The notes below the pieces were generated by a model. The model did no database searches and was not told where the DNA came from. It worked only from the letters and a program-made list of their open reading frames with translations. Made by a program: the position numbers and the translations under genes. This document shows, piece after piece, positions 54,103-61,993 of a stretch of 64,000 nt of DNA. The stretch's first letter is position 1; each line of letters starts with the position of its first letter. The DNA comes from Fontibacillus phaseoli (GTDB lineage Bacteria > Bacillota > Bacilli > Paenibacillales > Paenibacillaceae), in contig NZ_QPJW01000005.1 of the NCBI RefSeq assembly GCF_003337355.1, forward strand, positions 186,001 through 250,000, written 5' to 3'.

Positions 54103-54411
54103 CTACGGCTGCTGCAGCTCGGCGAGCTTGATTTCCAGCTCCGCCACCCGCCGCGTCAATTCCTCCACTTCTTTTGCCGAGACAAGCCCCATGGATTGCA
54201 GCACGGATCTTACTTGTTCGTTCACCAGTTCCTTGAAGCGGTTTTGTTCTTCCTCTCCCTTATCGATCAGACGCTCTACAAGCTGCTTGGATTCCGAAGG
54301 GGCGAGCTCGCCGCGTTTTACCAAATCGTCCACAAGGCTTTCCACCTTCTCTTTGCTGACAATCGTAAGTCCCCATCCCAAGGAGATGGCCTTCTTTAAT
54401 AAATCGCTCAT
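54103..54411 (-). CDS. Phasin-like coiled-coil protein, partner of the ABC1 kinase gene
   Basis: A 102-residue helical, charged protein. MSDLLKKAISLGWGLTIVSKEKVESLVDDLVKRGELAP and the heptad-rich tail LVSAKEVEELTRRVAELEIKLAEL match the small phasin/polyhydroxyalkanoate-associated family (PF05597-like) often found next to ABC1/AarF genes in Bacilli. The ATG at 54409-54411 has AAAGGA 8 bases upstream. It lies directly upstream of the ABC1-type gene (3-base gap), a conserved pairing that suggests a shared role at the membrane (inference). Confidence 0.78.
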   Translation of the reverse strand: MSDLLKKAISLGWGLTIVSKEKVESLVDDLVKRGELAPSESKQLVERLIDKGEEEQNRFKELVNEQVRSVLQSMGLVSAKEVEELTRRVAELEIKLAELQQP

Positions 54412-54496
54412 GATTAACATCCTTTCTAAGCCGTTTTAGGGATCGAATAGCATGCATCCTTACCATAGTAATACCCATGGTTTCGCCAATTTTTAC

Positions 54497-55360
54497 CTAG
54501 TTCTGTTCATCGCCGTCCGAAGCGGCTTTTCCGGCGCCCGGCAGCGGCTCCGCTTCTCCGGCGTAATACCGGGCCAGTTCAATCATCATGCTGCCCATGC
54601 GTTCCTCGCGTGGAGCCACCACGCGAGGAACGCCCGCCTCAAACAGCCCTTGCGCCGTGACTTTGCCGACCGCTACTGCCATGACGGGACCCTGCAGAGC
54701 CTCCATCAGCGCTTCGCGTTTTCCCTGATCGGCAGCATGCTCCAACAGAAACCGGACCTGCGGTCCGCTCGTAAAGGTGACCGCGTCCACCCTGCCCTCG
54801 GTCAAATCCGAGAGCAGCTGATCAAGCTCCTCCCGCGGTGGGGCGATGTGCCGGTACGGAAGAAGTTGCCTGCAAACCGCTCCCTGTTCTTCAAGCCAGG
54901 TCACCAGCCGGGGAGCAGGATCGCCGTGAAGCTGCAAAATGACGTCTTTACCTTGAAACTCATGTTCACCCAGACCGCGGATCAAACCTTCCGTACTGCC
55001 ATCATCATCCCGTACAAGCGGGGAGAGCTGGCGTTTTTTCAGAACGTTCGCTGTTTTATACCCTCTTGCCGCAATCCGGCTGCCCCGGAGAATGTCCCAC
55101 AGGTCTTGTGCGACTCCCATATCCTCGGCCATGTCGAACAAGGCGTCTATTCCCATCCCTGTCGTAAAAATGGACCATTCCGGCGGGTGACTCACCCAAG
55201 AGACAAGACCGTTCCGCAGATCAAGATCGTTCAGCAGCACGGTCCCTTGTGCCGGTCTGTACAAAGGAATGCCTCCCAAATTTTCGACCAGTTTGCCGAG
55301 CTCCTCTGCACGGCGCGGCCCGGTGAGCGCAATTCTTTTCCCTTCCAATCTACGTGCCAT
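54497..55360 (-). CDS. Uroporphyrinogen-III synthase-like protein (HemD family)
   Basis: A 287-residue protein with the two-lobed HemD layout. GKRIALTGPRRAEELGKLVENLGGIPLYRP opens lobe 1, and FTSGPQVRFLLEHAADQG and MAVAVGKVTAQGLFEAGVPRVVAPREERMGSMMIELARYY form the second-lobe signature. HemD closes hydroxymethylbilane to uroporphyrinogen III for haem, sirohaem and cobalamin. No other hem gene is adjacent, so it may be a second HemD-like copy rather than the main haem gene. A perfect 14-bp inverted repeat lies inside the coding region at 54600-54632. Confidence 0.85.
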   Translation of the reverse strand: MARRLEGKRIALTGPRRAEELGKLVENLGGIPLYRPAQGTVLLNDLDLRNGLVSWVSHPPEWSIFTTGMGIDALFDMAEDMGVAQDLWDILRGSRIAARGYKTANVLKKRQLSPLVRDDDGSTEGLIRGLGEHEFQGKDVILQLHGDPAPRLVTWLEEQGAVCRQLLPYRHIAPPREELDQLLSDLTEGRVDAVTFTSGPQVRFLLEHAADQGKREALMEALQGPVMAVAVGKVTAQGLFEAGVPRVVAPREERMGSMMIELARYYAGEAEPLPGAGKAASDGDEQN

Positions 55361-55445
55361 TTAGTTCCCTCCTGTTTCAAGGCCGGCGGCGGCCGCATTA
55401 TTGTTAGTTCCAGATTAAACGACGGGAGGAAGGAAGTAAATGCTT

Positions 55446-55493
55446 ATCAAATGAGGCTGTCCCTAAGCAAACTTTGCTTAAGAACAGCCCCTC
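55446..55493. repeat. Hairpin element, AGGCTGTCC type (left of the receptor remnant)
   Basis: GAGGCTGT...TAAGCA pairs with TGCTTA...ACAGCC...CTC in an interrupted stem. A similar hairpin lies at 56106-56153 on the other side of the truncated chemotaxis receptor gene. Confidence 0.55.
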
Positions 55494-55528
55494 ACATTGC
55501 GACGAAAAAGGTCTAAATTTTCTGTACT

Positions 55529-56047
55529 TTAAAATTTTCCGGCCAACTCCTGAAGCTGCGCGGCCATCCGCGACAGCTCCGCCGAAGAAGATGCAATCTC
55601 CTCCATCGAGGCGAGTTGCTGTTCGGCAGCCGCCGAAATGGTTTGCGTATTTCCGGTAACCTCCTCGGCCACGAAACGAATATCGCTCATCGATCCGGTT
55701 ACCCGGCGCGCACCGTCGGCCAAATCCTGTGCCGACGTTAGGACGCCTTCAATTTTTTCGCCTGTTCCCCGAACCGCTTTACGGATTCGCGAGAAGGAGC
55801 GCCCGGAAATGTCCACGGCCACAATTCCTTCTTCAACGCCTTTTTTAGCATTCTCCATCGAATTCTGGGCACGGCGCACTTCCGCCTGAATGCCTCCGAT
55901 CAGCTCTTCAATTTGGTGAGCCGATTTCTCCGACCCTTCCGCCAGCTTGCGAACTTCGGAAGCGACCACGGCAAAGCCTTTTCCCTGATCCCCCGCTTTG
56001 GCGGCTTCGATGGATGCGTTCAGGGCCAGCATATTCGTCTGCTTCGA
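55529..56047 (-). pseudogene. Truncated methyl-accepting chemotaxis protein, signalling tip only
   Basis: About 170 codons encode the C-terminal cytoplasmic domain: the highly conserved tip [35 protein letters not shown], then the return coiled coil and HAMP-distal region to a natural-looking end. An in-frame TAG stands at 56048-56050, exactly where the outgoing helix should continue, and no sensor, membrane or HAMP part is found upstream. An internal ATG (56030-56032) exists but has no ribosome site. It is best read as a remnant left after deletion of the 5' part. Confidence 0.8.
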
Positions 56048-56089
56048 CTAATTCGACGTCCCGGACTTCATTTCCTTTCTTCTCTGCAT

Positions 56090-56153
56090 GCCAAAAAAGA
56101 CAAGTAAAGGGCTGTTTCCGAGAAGCAAAATGCTCCCGGAACAACCCTCTGTC
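56090..56153 (-). terminator. Terminator/hairpin after the winged-helix regulator gene
   Basis: AGGGTTGTTCCGGGAGC pairs with the downstream GCTTCTCGGAAACAGCCCT, followed on the minus strand by TTACTTGTCTTTTTT. It resembles the hairpin at 55446-55493. Confidence 0.7.
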
Positions 56154-56196
56154 ATATTGAAATATTCAACTGTAAGAATACGCCCGAAATGCTGTC

Positions 56197-57021
56197 TTAA
56201 TCGGCCAAACGGTACCCTACTCCCCTAACAGTTGCAATGTACATGGAGTTCACTGCACGGTCCCCCAGCTTCTTGCGCAAACTCTTGATATGGACGTCCA
56301 CGATATTGCTTCCGCCGAGAAACGAAGTTCCCCATATTTCAGCCAGCAGGTCCTCCCGGGAAAGAACGGTTCCTTCCCGTTCGAGCAATTTCACAAGCAA
56401 CTCGTATTCCGTCTTGGTCAAGGCGATTTTTGCTCCATTACGGTAAACGGACATTTTCTTGCGGTCGATCCACAGATCCTTGAAGATGGCAGGCGAAGTT
56501 CCCGTGAGCAGCCGTGATGCCGGCGAGCGTTGTGCGCCGCTGCGGATAATGCGCTGGGCATGATAATTGATTTCACCCGGACGGGCAGGCCACACCAGAA
56601 GTTCCTGGTTCATCAGCCCTTGGTCCAGCTTCGGAAGGAGGCGTTCATTCACCAGCAACAGAGAAGGTACATTACCCGCTTCCAGTACCAGCGACTTCAC
56701 GGGAGCCACTTCCTCCGCATCCTGAAACGGGGTCAAGTCAAAAATAAGCAGGTCTGCCGTTTGGGCATTACGAATGCCTTGTTCCCAATGGTGGAACACC
56801 AGAACGTCAAAACAGCCTTCGGACAAATCGCGCACCAGTTCGTGGATCCCCCCGGGATACGGACTGACCAGAATCACGCGTTGCGTTACCGGACAAACCT
56901 CCCGGCCATCAAAGAGATCTAGCGTTTCCGAACTGCTGCCGCCCGCTTCCTCCGGACGCCGAAACGGGGTCATCGTTCCGGTTTGCATACGTCCAAGGGT
57001 CTTCACTTCTTCTGCCGACAC
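56197..57021 (-). CDS. OmpR/PhoB-type winged-helix regulator with an atypical receiver
   Basis: About 274 residues. The C-terminal 100 or so form an OmpR-type winged helix: KMSVYRNGAKIALTKTEYELLVKLLEREGTVLSREDLL and VDVHIKSLRKKLGD...YIATVRGVGYRL. The middle part resembles a receiver, with a possible phospho-acceptor Asp in ADLLIFDLTPF, but the first strand (QRVILVSPYPGG) lacks the usual acidic pair, so normal phosphorylation is doubtful. No histidine kinase gene is adjacent. GTG at 57019-57021 is the best start (GGGGGGGT 9 bases upstream). The coding region overlaps the end of the Fur-family gene, so the two are probably translated together. Confidence 0.82.
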   Translation of the reverse strand: MSAEEVKTLGRMQTGTMTPFRRPEEAGGSSSETLDLFDGREVCPVTQRVILVSPYPGGIHELVRDLSEGCFDVLVFHHWEQGIRNAQTADLLIFDLTPFQDAEEVAPVKSLVLEAGNVPSLLLVNERLLPKLDQGLMNQELLVWPARPGEINYHAQRIIRSGAQRSPASRLLTGTSPAIFKDLWIDRKKMSVYRNGAKIALTKTEYELLVKLLEREGTVLSREDLLAEIWGTSFLGGSNIVDVHIKSLRKKLGDRAVNSMYIATVRGVGYRLAD

Positions 57022-57392
57022 GATGGGCACACCCCCCCGAATACGACGTGGGCATGGTGTACATCATACCCGGTTTCTTTGGCCACGGCCTCGCTCCAAT
57101 CCTCGGGCACCTGGGTCATAACCTCGTCAACGCGGCCGCACACCTCGCACAGGATATGCTGATGATCATCCAGCTTGGCATCATAGCGGCTGGCAGCTTC
57201 TCCGAGCTTCAATTCGCGGATCATTTCCTTGTCCGCCAAATATCGGAGTGAGTTGTATACCGTACCGTACGCAAAATTGTAACCTTGCTCCACCAGCCGG
57301 TTCATTACTTCCGCCGCCGTAGGGTGATCGTGAGCGCTACGGACGACATCATATACCGCTTGGCGTTGGGTCGTTAAATTTAAGGATTTCAT
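57003..57392 (-). CDS. Fur-family transcriptional regulator (PerR-like)
   Basis: A 129-residue metalloregulator. The DNA-binding part is TTQRQAVYDVVRSAHDHPTAAEVMNRL...GTVYNSLRYL. Structural zinc cysteines are C82, C85, C122 and C125. Regulatory-site residues resembling PerR are H23, D71, H77 and H79, but the position of B. subtilis Asp104 is Glu90 here (with Asp89 before it). In PerR that residue strongly affects peroxide sensing, so the metal or signal is uncertain. The N-terminus is shorter than in PerR. A palindrome in its upstream region (57423-57439) may be its own operator. Its end overlaps the winged-helix regulator gene. Confidence 0.88.
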   Translation of the reverse strand: MKSLNLTTQRQAVYDVVRSAHDHPTAAEVMNRLVEQGYNFAYGTVYNSLRYLADKEMIRELKLGEAASRYDAKLDDHQHILCEVCGRVDEVMTQVPEDWSEAVAKETGYDVHHAHVVFGGVCPSCRQKK

Positions 57393-57422
57393 ATATCAAT
57401 CATTCCTTTAGATATCTGTTTT

Positions 57423-57439
57423 AGACTTAGTATAAGTCT
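57423..57439. promoter_or_regulatory. Palindrome, possible Fur/PerR-family operator
   Basis: AGACTTAGTATAAGTCT, a dyad with 7-bp arms and a 3-base centre, about 30 bases before the regulator start. It partly matches the PerR box TTATAAT-N-ATTATAA. The divergent gene at 57484 lies on its other side. Confidence 0.5.
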
Positions 57440-57483
57440 TAATTCATAATTAGTCAATTTCCAAGTTACATTAACGCGTCCGT

Positions 57484-57930
57484 ATGTTGGAGAGAACTTA
57501 TTTTCATACTAAGGAAAAAGGAGATGTTGTCCGTTTGCTGCTAAAAAAATACTTTGTAGTGTTTCTTTTCTTATTGCTAAGCCTGGGCTATAGCATCCTT
57601 ACCGATGTTCTGGTCGGTCAACCATGGGATACCGTTTTGAAAAACTTTAACTATGCGATGGTTACAACAACCCAAAAAATAACAGTATGTGGTTTGGCTC
57701 TAAGTCTTGTCGTTCCGGATCTCTACCATGCGTTTAAAACTAAAAAGGAAAAAAAATCTGCACATAACTCTGGCTCTGGCTCTGACTCTGACTCTGACTC
57801 TGATTCTGGCTATGGATCTGGCTCTAGCTCCGGGACTGACGCTAACTCCAACGCTAGTTCCGACCCTGCCCCCGGGCCTTCGAGCGGTAGCTATGGACAA
57901 AGCCGACCAACAGCAGGAACACGGGAATAG
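57484..57930 (+). CDS. Small membrane protein with a Ser/Asp/Gly-rich tail (unknown)
   Basis: Not recognised as a named family. Up to 148 residues: two hydrophobic segments (YFVVFLFLLLSLGYSILTDVLVG and ITVCGLALSLVVPDLY) suggest a double-spanning membrane protein, then a basic stretch KTKKEKK and a low-complexity tail of Ser, Asp and Gly encoded by an imperfect TCTGAC/TCTGGC hexamer repeat. The ATG at 57484 has no good ribosome site; TTG at 57535 lies 11 bases after AAGGAG and may be the true start. Its last 77 bases overlap the end of the converging germination gene. The membrane part looks coding; the tail may be repeat drift. Confidence 0.6.
   Translation: MLERTYFHTKEKGDVVRLLLKKYFVVFLFLLLSLGYSILTDVLVGQPWDTVLKNFNYAMVTTTQKITVCGLALSLVVPDLYHAFKTKKEKKSAHNSGSGSDSDSDSDSGYGSGSSSGTDANSNASSDPAPGPSSGSYGQSRPTAGTRE
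57768..57836. repeat. Imperfect hexamer repeat (TCTGRC)
   Basis: About eleven units of TCTGAC, TCTGGC and close variants. All are in frame with the gene at 57484-57930 and encode Ser-Asp or Ser-Gly pairs. Confidence 0.85.
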
Positions 57931-58963
57931 CCACAAAAAATACCGGGTCGATCATATACAGCACTTTACCTCCTTTCGCCAGATGCTCGGTGAAAGATCC
58001 GGCGAGCGTGACGGATAACAGTAAAATCACAATAGCCATCGGGTAGAGCAGCTTTCGGTAAGGGATTTTAAAAATGTCCGACATCCCCATAACCGAAGCG
58101 TAATAAAAAACGCTTATTTTAAAAAATACACCGATAATCAGAATCATGACGACCAAAATATCGGTGCGTTGGATAAAATCCGCAATCGATGCTTTCCCGA
58201 TCATCGTAAGTAACGGAAAGACGGAGCGTTCCGTAATGTCTACGCCAAGTACCGATATCGTAGCCGCGATCGCCCCGGAAAGGATCAGTCCGGATATCAA
58301 AATCGCCAAATGCCCCGCCTTCATTCCCCCTTTCCGATGACCCAAGGAAGGCATGACCGTCACAAAACAGATGACCTCCGCAAACGGAAATTGATAGTTT
58401 TGCCGATACACGGACAACAACAATGCCCCCATCCCGTTGCCTAATACGGGACGCAGCCGATTGAGGTTCAAAATATCCGAAAAGAGGACCAGCAGCACGA
58501 TGAATATTCCGATCAATATCACGACTACGAGGAAAATAAAAGCCGTACGGGCAAGTACCTCGACCCCCTTGTGAAGAACATAGGCAACCGTCAATATCAT
58601 CATTAAATTGACGATCAGTAGAGGAGTTTCCTTCAACGTGGAGGCGATGACCAGCAAGCCTCCATCCATTAAATCCCGGGAAGCCTTGTTTAAAAAAAAC
58701 ACCACATAGGCAATGCCAATCACGGTCCCGAGATATTTACCCAGAAGCACTCTGAGGTAGGCCGTCGGCTGCATGTCGGGAAACAGTCCGTTCAGATAGG
58801 CATAAACGGCGAACAGCAGGCTGCCCATTCCCATCCCGATCAGGATGGCCAGCCAGGCATCCCTGCCCGCCAATATCCCCACATTGACGACGAGTGCGGT
58901 TCCCAGCTGAAACAGCAGCAGCATCGAGAAAAACTGCAAGGAACTGATTTTGGTCTTCTCCAT
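57854..58963 (-). CDS. Spore germination permease GerAB-type
   Basis: The B subunit of a nutrient germinant receptor in the spore inner membrane, an APC-superfamily permease-like protein thought to bind the germinant. It has 369 residues with about ten helices. The family N-terminus KTKISSLQFFSMLLLFQLGTALV and YRQNYQFPFAEVICFVTVMPSL are seen. It is the last gene of the gerAA-gerAC-gerAB operon (17-base gap to the AC gene). GGGGAGGGG precedes the ATG. Its end overlaps the converging plus-strand gene by 77 bases. Sigma-G control is expected from the family. Confidence 0.93.
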   Translation of the reverse strand: MEKTKISSLQFFSMLLLFQLGTALVVNVGILAGRDAWLAILIGMGMGSLLFAVYAYLNGLFPDMQPTAYLRVLLGKYLGTVIGIAYVVFFLNKASRDLMDGGLLVIASTLKETPLLIVNLMMILTVAYVLHKGVEVLARTAFIFLVVVILIGIFIVLLVLFSDILNLNRLRPVLGNGMGALLLSVYRQNYQFPFAEVICFVTVMPSLGHRKGGMKAGHLAILISGLILSGAIAATISVLGVDITERSVFPLLTMIGKASIADFIQRTDILVVMILIIGVFFKISVFYYASVMGMSDIFKIPYRKLLYPMAIVILLLSVTLAGSFTEHLAKGGKVLYMIDPVFFVAIPVFLLLVGFVHSYRSKARGQGRN

Positions 58964-58979
58964 GGCTTCCCCTCCCCTC

Positions 58980-60188
58980 TTATTTCTTTTTGAAATGATA
59001 CTTATAGGAACGATCCCTCATTTGCGTGTTGCGGATGATGGAATCGACCTCGTACTGTACGTCGATTGCCGGAAAAATTTCTTCCCATTGCCCGCCGATC
59101 CTTTTCCAGGCTTTCGGATTTGTCCGTTCCACCTGTTGCGCAATGCCGAAAATGTCGCTTTTCATCTGCTGCGCTTTCTTCACTGCGGATTCCAGCTTCC
59201 GGGCAATGGCCACGTTCGCCGCCTTCTCAACTTTGTCCAAAGCCAGCGAATCCCGTAAATCGATCTCGGTCCCGGCTTCACGGACGGACATCTGGGGTTT
59301 CACTTTAATCACGGCCATCGGATGCCGGGGGTTGGAAACATCCACTTTTGTGCTTGTGCTCGTTTCGAATACTTCTAACGTAATCTCTTCCTCGTCTCCC
59401 TCGGGTTTAACAAGCAATACTGTTTTTCTCATCTTGTTCAGCATCCATACCATGCCTTTGCACTCTTCCCTGTTCATCCAGCCCACTAATTTATCGCCTT
59501 TAAATAAGGCCATATCGTCAATGACGACCACCCCGGCCGATTTCGTTTTTTCAAGACTGCCCTTGTCGCCTGCTTTTTCGGGGCTACCCGCAAAATTCAA
59601 GCCGTTGATGACCGGCCCCCCTCCCGGACTTAGCAGCCCTCGGAGCACATCATCGATTTCAACGGCGAAATTTGCCCCAAGTTCATCGGCGGCCAAATCC
59701 GTCTTCTGGACGAGTGCATAGGCCGTAATTTTACCAAGCGGAGTAAGCGCGGATACAATATCGCTTGCTTTTATCCCTTCCCGGGCTATATATAATTTCG
59801 TGGAAAGGCGGAGATCCGAATCCCGGTCGAGAAAATCCACAAGGCCGGAGATTCCTTCGCGGGCAATCTCTTCCGAGATTACGATGAGTCTGGTTTGCCC
59901 CGTTGAAATGAGTCGCGGCACTTCACGCGATACGTTTCGCATGGCTTCAACTACACTTCGTCCAGAGGCATGATATACCGATGTCGGAGTTCCGCCGCGA
60001 CCGGTTTTTCCGGAGATCTCATCGGCGATAATCACCTGCAAACTTACCTCGTAACCGCCATCCGAGTGATCGATTCCAATTCCCGACACGATGGCTCTTC
60101 TATTCAGTTCTCTTGCATCCCAGCATCCCGGCAACGTGAACAACAGGAGGCAACACGCCAAGAGCCCGCTTATGCACTTCCGACCCAT
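58980..60188 (-). CDS. Spore germination lipoprotein GerAC-type
   Basis: The C subunit of a germinant receptor, anchored by lipid to the spore inner membrane. The signal peptide ends in the lipobox TLPGC, then the family start WDARELNRRAIVSGIGIDHSDGGYEVSLQVI. Other blocks are SREVPRLISTGQTRLIVISEEIAREG and the C-terminal Ger(x)C domain. Length 402 residues. The ATG at 60186-60188 has GGAG 10 bases upstream. It is the middle gene of the operon, 23 bases after gerAA. Confidence 0.93.
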   Translation of the reverse strand: MGRKCISGLLACCLLLFTLPGCWDARELNRRAIVSGIGIDHSDGGYEVSLQVIIADEISGKTGRGGTPTSVYHASGRSVVEAMRNVSREVPRLISTGQTRLIVISEEIAREGISGLVDFLDRDSDLRLSTKLYIAREGIKASDIVSALTPLGKITAYALVQKTDLAADELGANFAVEIDDVLRGLLSPGGGPVINGLNFAGSPEKAGDKGSLEKTKSAGVVVIDDMALFKGDKLVGWMNREECKGMVWMLNKMRKTVLLVKPEGDEEEITLEVFETSTSTKVDVSNPRHPMAVIKVKPQMSVREAGTEIDLRDSLALDKVEKAANVAIARKLESAVKKAQQMKSDIFGIAQQVERTNPKAWKRIGGQWEEIFPAIDVQYEVDSIIRNTQMRDRSYKYHFKKK

Positions 60189-60211
60189 ACGAATGTAATC
60201 TCCTTAGGCTT

Positions 60212-61837
60212 TCATTGTTTATTCCCGCTGTGTCCTCCGATTTTCCCGGACTTCCCAAGCGGTTTTATTTCCTCGGCCTTCTTGGCATGCTTCAGATTAT
60301 AGTTGTTTTGGGAGCGATTCTTGAATGTCCAGAACGGCAATCTTATGATCGTGTCCTTTTGGCTTTGCAAGGCAAACGGGCTGAGCGGAGCCAGATAAGG
60401 TACGCCAAAGGAGCGCAAACTGTTCATATGCGCTACCAGCACGATCAGTCCGAGCGTAATACCGTAAAAACCGAACATGCCGCCCAACACCATGAAACAG
60501 AAGCGAATCAAACGCCCGGCAATCGCCAGATTGTAAGCCGGCAGCGCAAAACTGGCGATGCCCGTCAATGCCACGACAATGACCATGACCGGCGTAATAA
60601 TCCCGGCTTCCACCACGGCTTGTCCCAAAATCAACGCCCCCACGATAGACACCGTTTGACCGATGGCTCTCGGCATGCGTACCCCGGCCTCCCGAAGAAT
60701 TTCAAAAGTGACTTCCATCAGCATGGCTTCGAAGAATGCGGGAAAGGGTACGCCTTCCCTCTGGGCCACAAAGTTAATTAGCAACAGGGACGGAATCATC
60801 TCATAATGAAAAGTCGTCAGCGCAATGTACACCGAGGGTCCGAGCAGCAGGATAATGAAACTGATATACCGGATCAAACGCATAAATATGCTGATGTCAT
60901 AGCGTTGGGCATAGTCTTCCGGCGATTGAAAAAATTGGGCGAATACGGTCGGAAGAATCAGGACGAACGGTGTGCCGTCGACCAGGAGGATGATTCTCCC
61001 TTCCAGCAGGTTTCCGGCCGCCACATCGGGCCGTTCCGTGTTATAGACCGTGGGAAAAGGCGTGAAGGTTTCGTCCTGAATGAACTCTTCGATATAAGCG
61101 GACTCCAGCACGGCATCGATCTGGATTGACTTGAGCCGCTCCTTCACCTCTTCCACGAGATCTTTATCCGCTACGCTTTTGAGATACATAATACCCACGT
61201 GGGTGTGTGAAACGGATCCGATTTTCATCGTTTCCAGCCAAAGGTCCGGGTTTTTGATCCGGCGGCGAATCAGGGAAATATTAGTTCCGATCGATTCGAC
61301 AAAGCTGTCCTTCGGCCCGCGCACGACCAGTTGGGAAGACGGTTCGCTCACGGCACGCCATTGGCCCCCCGGCGTACTGATCACAAGCGCTTTGTCGCAG
61401 CCTTCCAGCAAGATGACCGTATCTCCGGACAAAATTCCCAAAAGCATATCCTTCCAATCGCTCTCCATTGAAGAGTCGCCGGAAGTAAGGGCATCCTTCA
61501 GGATCATTTCCATGAGCCGCTCGGGATTCATATCCGGTTTGCGATCCGGCTTGAATTCGACCAAGGATCTCATAACCACATTGTTAATCGTTTTCTCGTC
61601 GCTAAGCCCGTTCAGATATACAATTGCGGCGTCCACTTGCCAAAAGGAAGGCTCCCCGATTTTGAATTCCCGAATCACGATGTCAGGGCTATCTCCCGAT
61701 TCCTTCCGGATCTGTTCCAGCATTTCCCGCAGATGGCCCGACAGCGCAGGGGTTCCGGAATGAGTTCCGGCTTGTCCGGTCTGCCTGTCTTTATTGTATT
61801 GGCGGCCGCTCCCGCCTCGGGACCGATTGCGTATCAT
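60212..61837 (-). CDS. Spore germination protein GerAA-type
   Basis: The A subunit of a nutrient germinant receptor. The 541-residue chain has a soluble N-terminal domain (to about residue 300) with INNVVMRSLVEFKP and EGCDKALVISTPGG, then 4-6 membrane helices containing REGVPFPAFFEAMLMEVTFEILREAGVRMPRAIGQTVSIVGALILGQAVVEAGI, the strongest family signature. GGAG lies 9 bases before the ATG at 61835-61837. It is the first gene of the gerA-type operon and shows the common A-C-B gene order. The germinant cannot be predicted. Confidence 0.95.
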   Translation of the reverse strand: MIRNRSRGGSGRQYNKDRQTGQAGTHSGTPALSGHLREMLEQIRKESGDSPDIVIREFKIGEPSFWQVDAAIVYLNGLSDEKTINNVVMRSLVEFKPDRKPDMNPERLMEMILKDALTSGDSSMESDWKDMLLGILSGDTVILLEGCDKALVISTPGGQWRAVSEPSSQLVVRGPKDSFVESIGTNISLIRRRIKNPDLWLETMKIGSVSHTHVGIMYLKSVADKDLVEEVKERLKSIQIDAVLESAYIEEFIQDETFTPFPTVYNTERPDVAAGNLLEGRIILLVDGTPFVLILPTVFAQFFQSPEDYAQRYDISIFMRLIRYISFIILLLGPSVYIALTTFHYEMIPSLLLINFVAQREGVPFPAFFEAMLMEVTFEILREAGVRMPRAIGQTVSIVGALILGQAVVEAGIITPVMVIVVALTGIASFALPAYNLAIAGRLIRFCFMVLGGMFGFYGITLGLIVLVAHMNSLRSFGVPYLAPLSPFALQSQKDTIIRLPFWTFKNRSQNNYNLKHAKKAEEIKPLGKSGKIGGHSGNKQ

Positions 61838-61993
61838 ACTCAGCAGCTCCTATCCTTATCGCATCCTGAACCCAGTATCTGCTTTTCATTCCTTTTTCAT
61901 GCGGATGTAAAAGTCATGCTCCGCTCCCCTCGTTTCTTATCTCCTTACGGTGGTAATAATGAAAAAATAAACCATCAAGGAGGAATTTCCCCT

